From Oligoflexus sp. (lineage in GTDB: Bacteria; Bdellovibrionota_B; Oligoflexia; Oligoflexales; Oligoflexaceae): 6,258 nucleotides of DNA. Both the position numbers and the translations under genes were made by a program. Positions 4,921 through 6,258 of this stretch are shown here, in pieces. Every line of letters begins with the position of its first letter. Position 1 is the first letter of the stretch. The stretch is from the NCBI GenBank assembly GCA_030151925.1, contig JASLCY010000450.1:1-6258 (forward strand), given 5' to 3'. The notes beneath the pieces were generated by a model, which did not search any database, was not told the origin of the DNA, and saw only the letters and a program-made list of their open reading frames with translations.

Positions 4921-6114
4921 TTGCCGATGACATCCACTTCCGATCTCAAACAATCCACTCTGATGCTGATGGCGACCGCCACGGCGATGAGCGTCGCCAA
5001 CCTCTACTATAATCAGCCCCTGCTCGAGCAGATCCGCGAGACCTTCGCCGCGAGGATGGAGGCGATCGCCTGGATCCCCACGCTTACGCAGCTAGGCTAT
5101 GCGCTCGGCATGCTCTTCATCGTCCCGCTCGGCGATATGTTCGAAAGAAGGCGCCTGGTCCTGCTCTTCACCCTGCTCGCCGCGGGCAGCTGCGTTCTGG
5201 TGGCGACGGCGCCCGCCTTCAACGCGGTGGTGATCGGCAGCCTGCTCATCGGCCTCACGACGATGACGCCGCAGCTCCTTATCCCTTTCGCGGCTTCGCT
5301 CGCTCGTCCGGAGCGTCGGGGCAAGGTGGTCGGGACCATGGTGAGCGGCCTGCTGCTCGGCATTTTGCTGGCGCGGACCGTCGCGGGTTTCGTGGGCCAG
5401 GCCTTCGGCTGGCGCAGCATGTTCGGGCTGGCGGCTATCATCCTGCTCATCCTTACCGGGCTTTTGGCCTTCTTCTCGCCGAAGAGCGTGCCGACCTACA
5501 AGGGCACCTACACCGGCCTCCTGTCGTCCGTCCTGCGCATCTTCTTCACCCAGAAGGACCTCCGTGAAGCTGCCTTCTTTGGCGCTATGCTCTTCGGTTC
5601 GTTCAGCGCCTTCTGGTCGACCCTGATCCACCTCATGGAATCCCCGGCCTTTCACCTCGGCGCGCGCGCGGTCGGCCTCTTCGGTCTGCTCGGCGCGGGC
5701 GCGGCCGCGGCGAGCCCTATCGTCGGGACGCTGAGCGACAGGTTCCATCCGCGTCGCACGACCGGCATCATGATTCTGGTCGCCATGGTCTCGTTCGTGA
5801 TCTTCGGCTTCTCCAGCACCAGCCTCATCGGCTTGAGCCTCGGCGTGCTCGTCATGGACATCGGCGTTCAGGGCGGTCATGTCTCCAACCAGAGCCGTAT
5901 CTTTGCCCTGATGCCTTCGGCCCAGAGCCGCATCCAGACCTCCTACATGTTCTGCTACTTCGTCGGCGGGGCCCTCGGTTCGTTCGTCGGAACCTGGGCC
6001 TGGGAGCGTTATGCTTGGTGGGGCGTGTGCGGCAGCGCGCTGGTCTTCCTCAGTCTGGCCTATCTCAAATACGCTTTGGCCAAAACTCCTCAACAAATTG
6101 AGTATAAAACTTAA
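4921..6114 (+). CDS. MFS transporter, AraJ/NepI/YgaY-like, probable efflux permease
   Basis: The product is 397 residues, the usual size for a 12-helix MFS carrier. It is an inner-membrane, probably proton-driven exporter; the substrate is unknown. Helix 1 contains SVANLYYNQPLL (24-35), typical of this subgroup. Loop 2-3 carries motif A as GDMFERRRL (71-79), with Asp72 and the Arg cluster. Helix 5 and the following loop, about 138-168, hold the Gly-rich GTMVSGLLLGILLAR and the GWRSMF segment. The central loop is about 186-214. GTLSDRFHPRR (269-279) repeats motif A in the second half. VQGGHVSNQSRIFAL (316-330) and FVGGALGSFVGTWAW (347-361) are characteristic late segments. The start is TTG 4921 or ATG 4927. 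No good SD precedes either; AAAG at 4911-4914 fits TTG better. It is preceded by the structured region 4664-4920. The nearby receptor makes siderophore export possible but unproven. Confidence 0.9.
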   Translation: MPMTSTSDLKQSTLMLMATATAMSVANLYYNQPLLEQIRETFAARMEAIAWIPTLTQLGYALGMLFIVPLGDMFERRRLVLLFTLLAAGSCVLVATAPAFNAVVIGSLLIGLTTMTPQLLIPFAASLARPERRGKVVGTMVSGLLLGILLARTVAGFVGQAFGWRSMFGLAAIILLILTGLLAFFSPKSVPTYKGTYTGLLSSVLRIFFTQKDLREAAFFGAMLFGSFSAFWSTLIHLMESPAFHLGARAVGLFGLLGAGAAAASPIVGTLSDRFHPRRTTGIMILVAMVSFVIFGFSSTSLIGLSLGVLVMDIGVQGGHVSNQSRIFALMPSAQSRIQTSYMFCYFVGGALGSFVGTWAWERYAWWGVCGSALVFLSLAYLKYALAKTPQQIEYKT

Positions 6115-6218
6115 GAATCAATGTGTTACACTTGTAGTCGATTATTGGTAGCGACCTTTTTGTGAAGGACTCGCGACACCGGTAGTGGTTAACATCAACC
6201 TTGACTTAAGTGGAAGGT

Positions 6219-6224
6219 AGGAAG
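6219..6224 (+). promoter_or_regulatory. ribosome binding site of the truncated gene at the right edge
   Basis: AGGAAG lies 6 nt before ATG 6231, and GGAAGG (6212-6217) is a second purine-rich site just upstream. The 116-nt gap 6115-6230 also holds the palindrome ACTTAAGT (6204-6211). No convincing terminator or promoter was found in that gap. Confidence 0.6.
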
Positions 6225-6230
6225 AAGCAC

Positions 6231-6258
6231 ATGGCCGATCACAACAGCAAAGAAGAAA
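6231..6258 (+). CDS. start of a further gene, cut by the window edge
   Basis: Only nine complete codons are present (MADHNSKEE), preceded by AGGAAG at 6219-6224. The visible residues are hydrophilic and charged, with no signal peptide start. This is too little to name a function. The 116-nt leader and good SD make it a credible gene start, separate from the MFS gene. Confidence 0.55.

Noticed and set aside
4848..5012. A plus-strand frame of about 54 codons from ATG 4848 (with internal ATG 4908) overlapping the MFS start.
   Set aside because: There is no Shine-Dalgarno, it overlaps about 90 nt of a clear MFS gene in another frame, and its residues look like an out-of-frame reading.
6137..6160. 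Terminator after the MFS gene: GTCG/CGAC followed by TTTTT.
   Set aside because: The stem has only four pairs with an 11-nt loop and mismatches inside, too weak to call.
6201..6206. TTGACT as a -35 box for the gene at 6231.
   Set aside because: No -10-like hexamer lies 16-18 nt downstream; that position is the ribosome binding site and start codon.
1..6258. CRISPR arrays, tRNA or rRNA genes, insertion sequences, toxin-antitoxin or phage genes.
   Set aside because: No regularly spaced repeats, cloverleaf-like segments, transposase motifs or terminal inverted repeats were seen on reading both strands.

Overview
The window looks like chromosomal sequence of a Gram-negative bacterium. It carries an outer-membrane TonB-dependent receptor and two exported proteins with lipoprotein-type signal peptides. 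Coding regions are GC-rich, with strong G/C preference at third positions. Short intergenic stretches are markedly more AT-rich. TTG appears to be used as a start codon twice. The N-terminal style of the second lipoprotein (Cys, then Ser/Thr-rich, then a 'SELKGA' segment) resembles secreted proteins of Oligoflexia/Bdellovibrionota, but that is an impression from memory, not a measured assignment.

Layout. (1) 1-74: a sigma70-like promoter overlapped by a perfect 8-bp inverted repeat. (2) 75-1055 (+): a predicted lipoprotein with beta-propeller-like repeats, similar in style to phytase-like or SdiA-regulated proteins. (3) 1056-1138: a short gap with a strong stem-loop. (4) 1139-2221 (+): a helical predicted lipoprotein of unknown function with a short CHAD-like His/Arg helix motif, closed by a textbook Rho-independent terminator at 2254-2283. 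(5) 2368-4470 (+): a complete TonB-dependent siderophore-type receptor. (6) 4484-4663 (-): a 59-residue proline-rich ORF, convergent with the receptor gene and only 13 nt from it. (7) 4664-4920: a regulatory-looking gap holding a G-quadruplex motif, inverted repeats, an AT-rich candidate promoter, an SD-led 8-codon ORF and a stem-loop. (8) 4921-6114 (+): a 12-helix MFS transporter of the AraJ/NepI/YgaY type. (9) 6231 to the end (+): the first nine codons of a further gene.

How the genes may work together. The receptor would import a ferric siderophore or similar chelate across the outer membrane using TonB energy. The MFS protein is an inner-membrane exporter candidate. A link between them (uptake of a chelate and export of the same or another compound) is possible from proximity, but they have separate control regions and no biosynthetic, TonB/ExbBD or ABC importer genes are visible. 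The two lipoproteins are not obviously connected to iron uptake. Most of the window is ordinary. The less ordinary parts are the 4664-4920 leader/regulatory region, the small proline-rich ORF, the operator-like repeat at the left end, and the CHAD-like lipoprotein.
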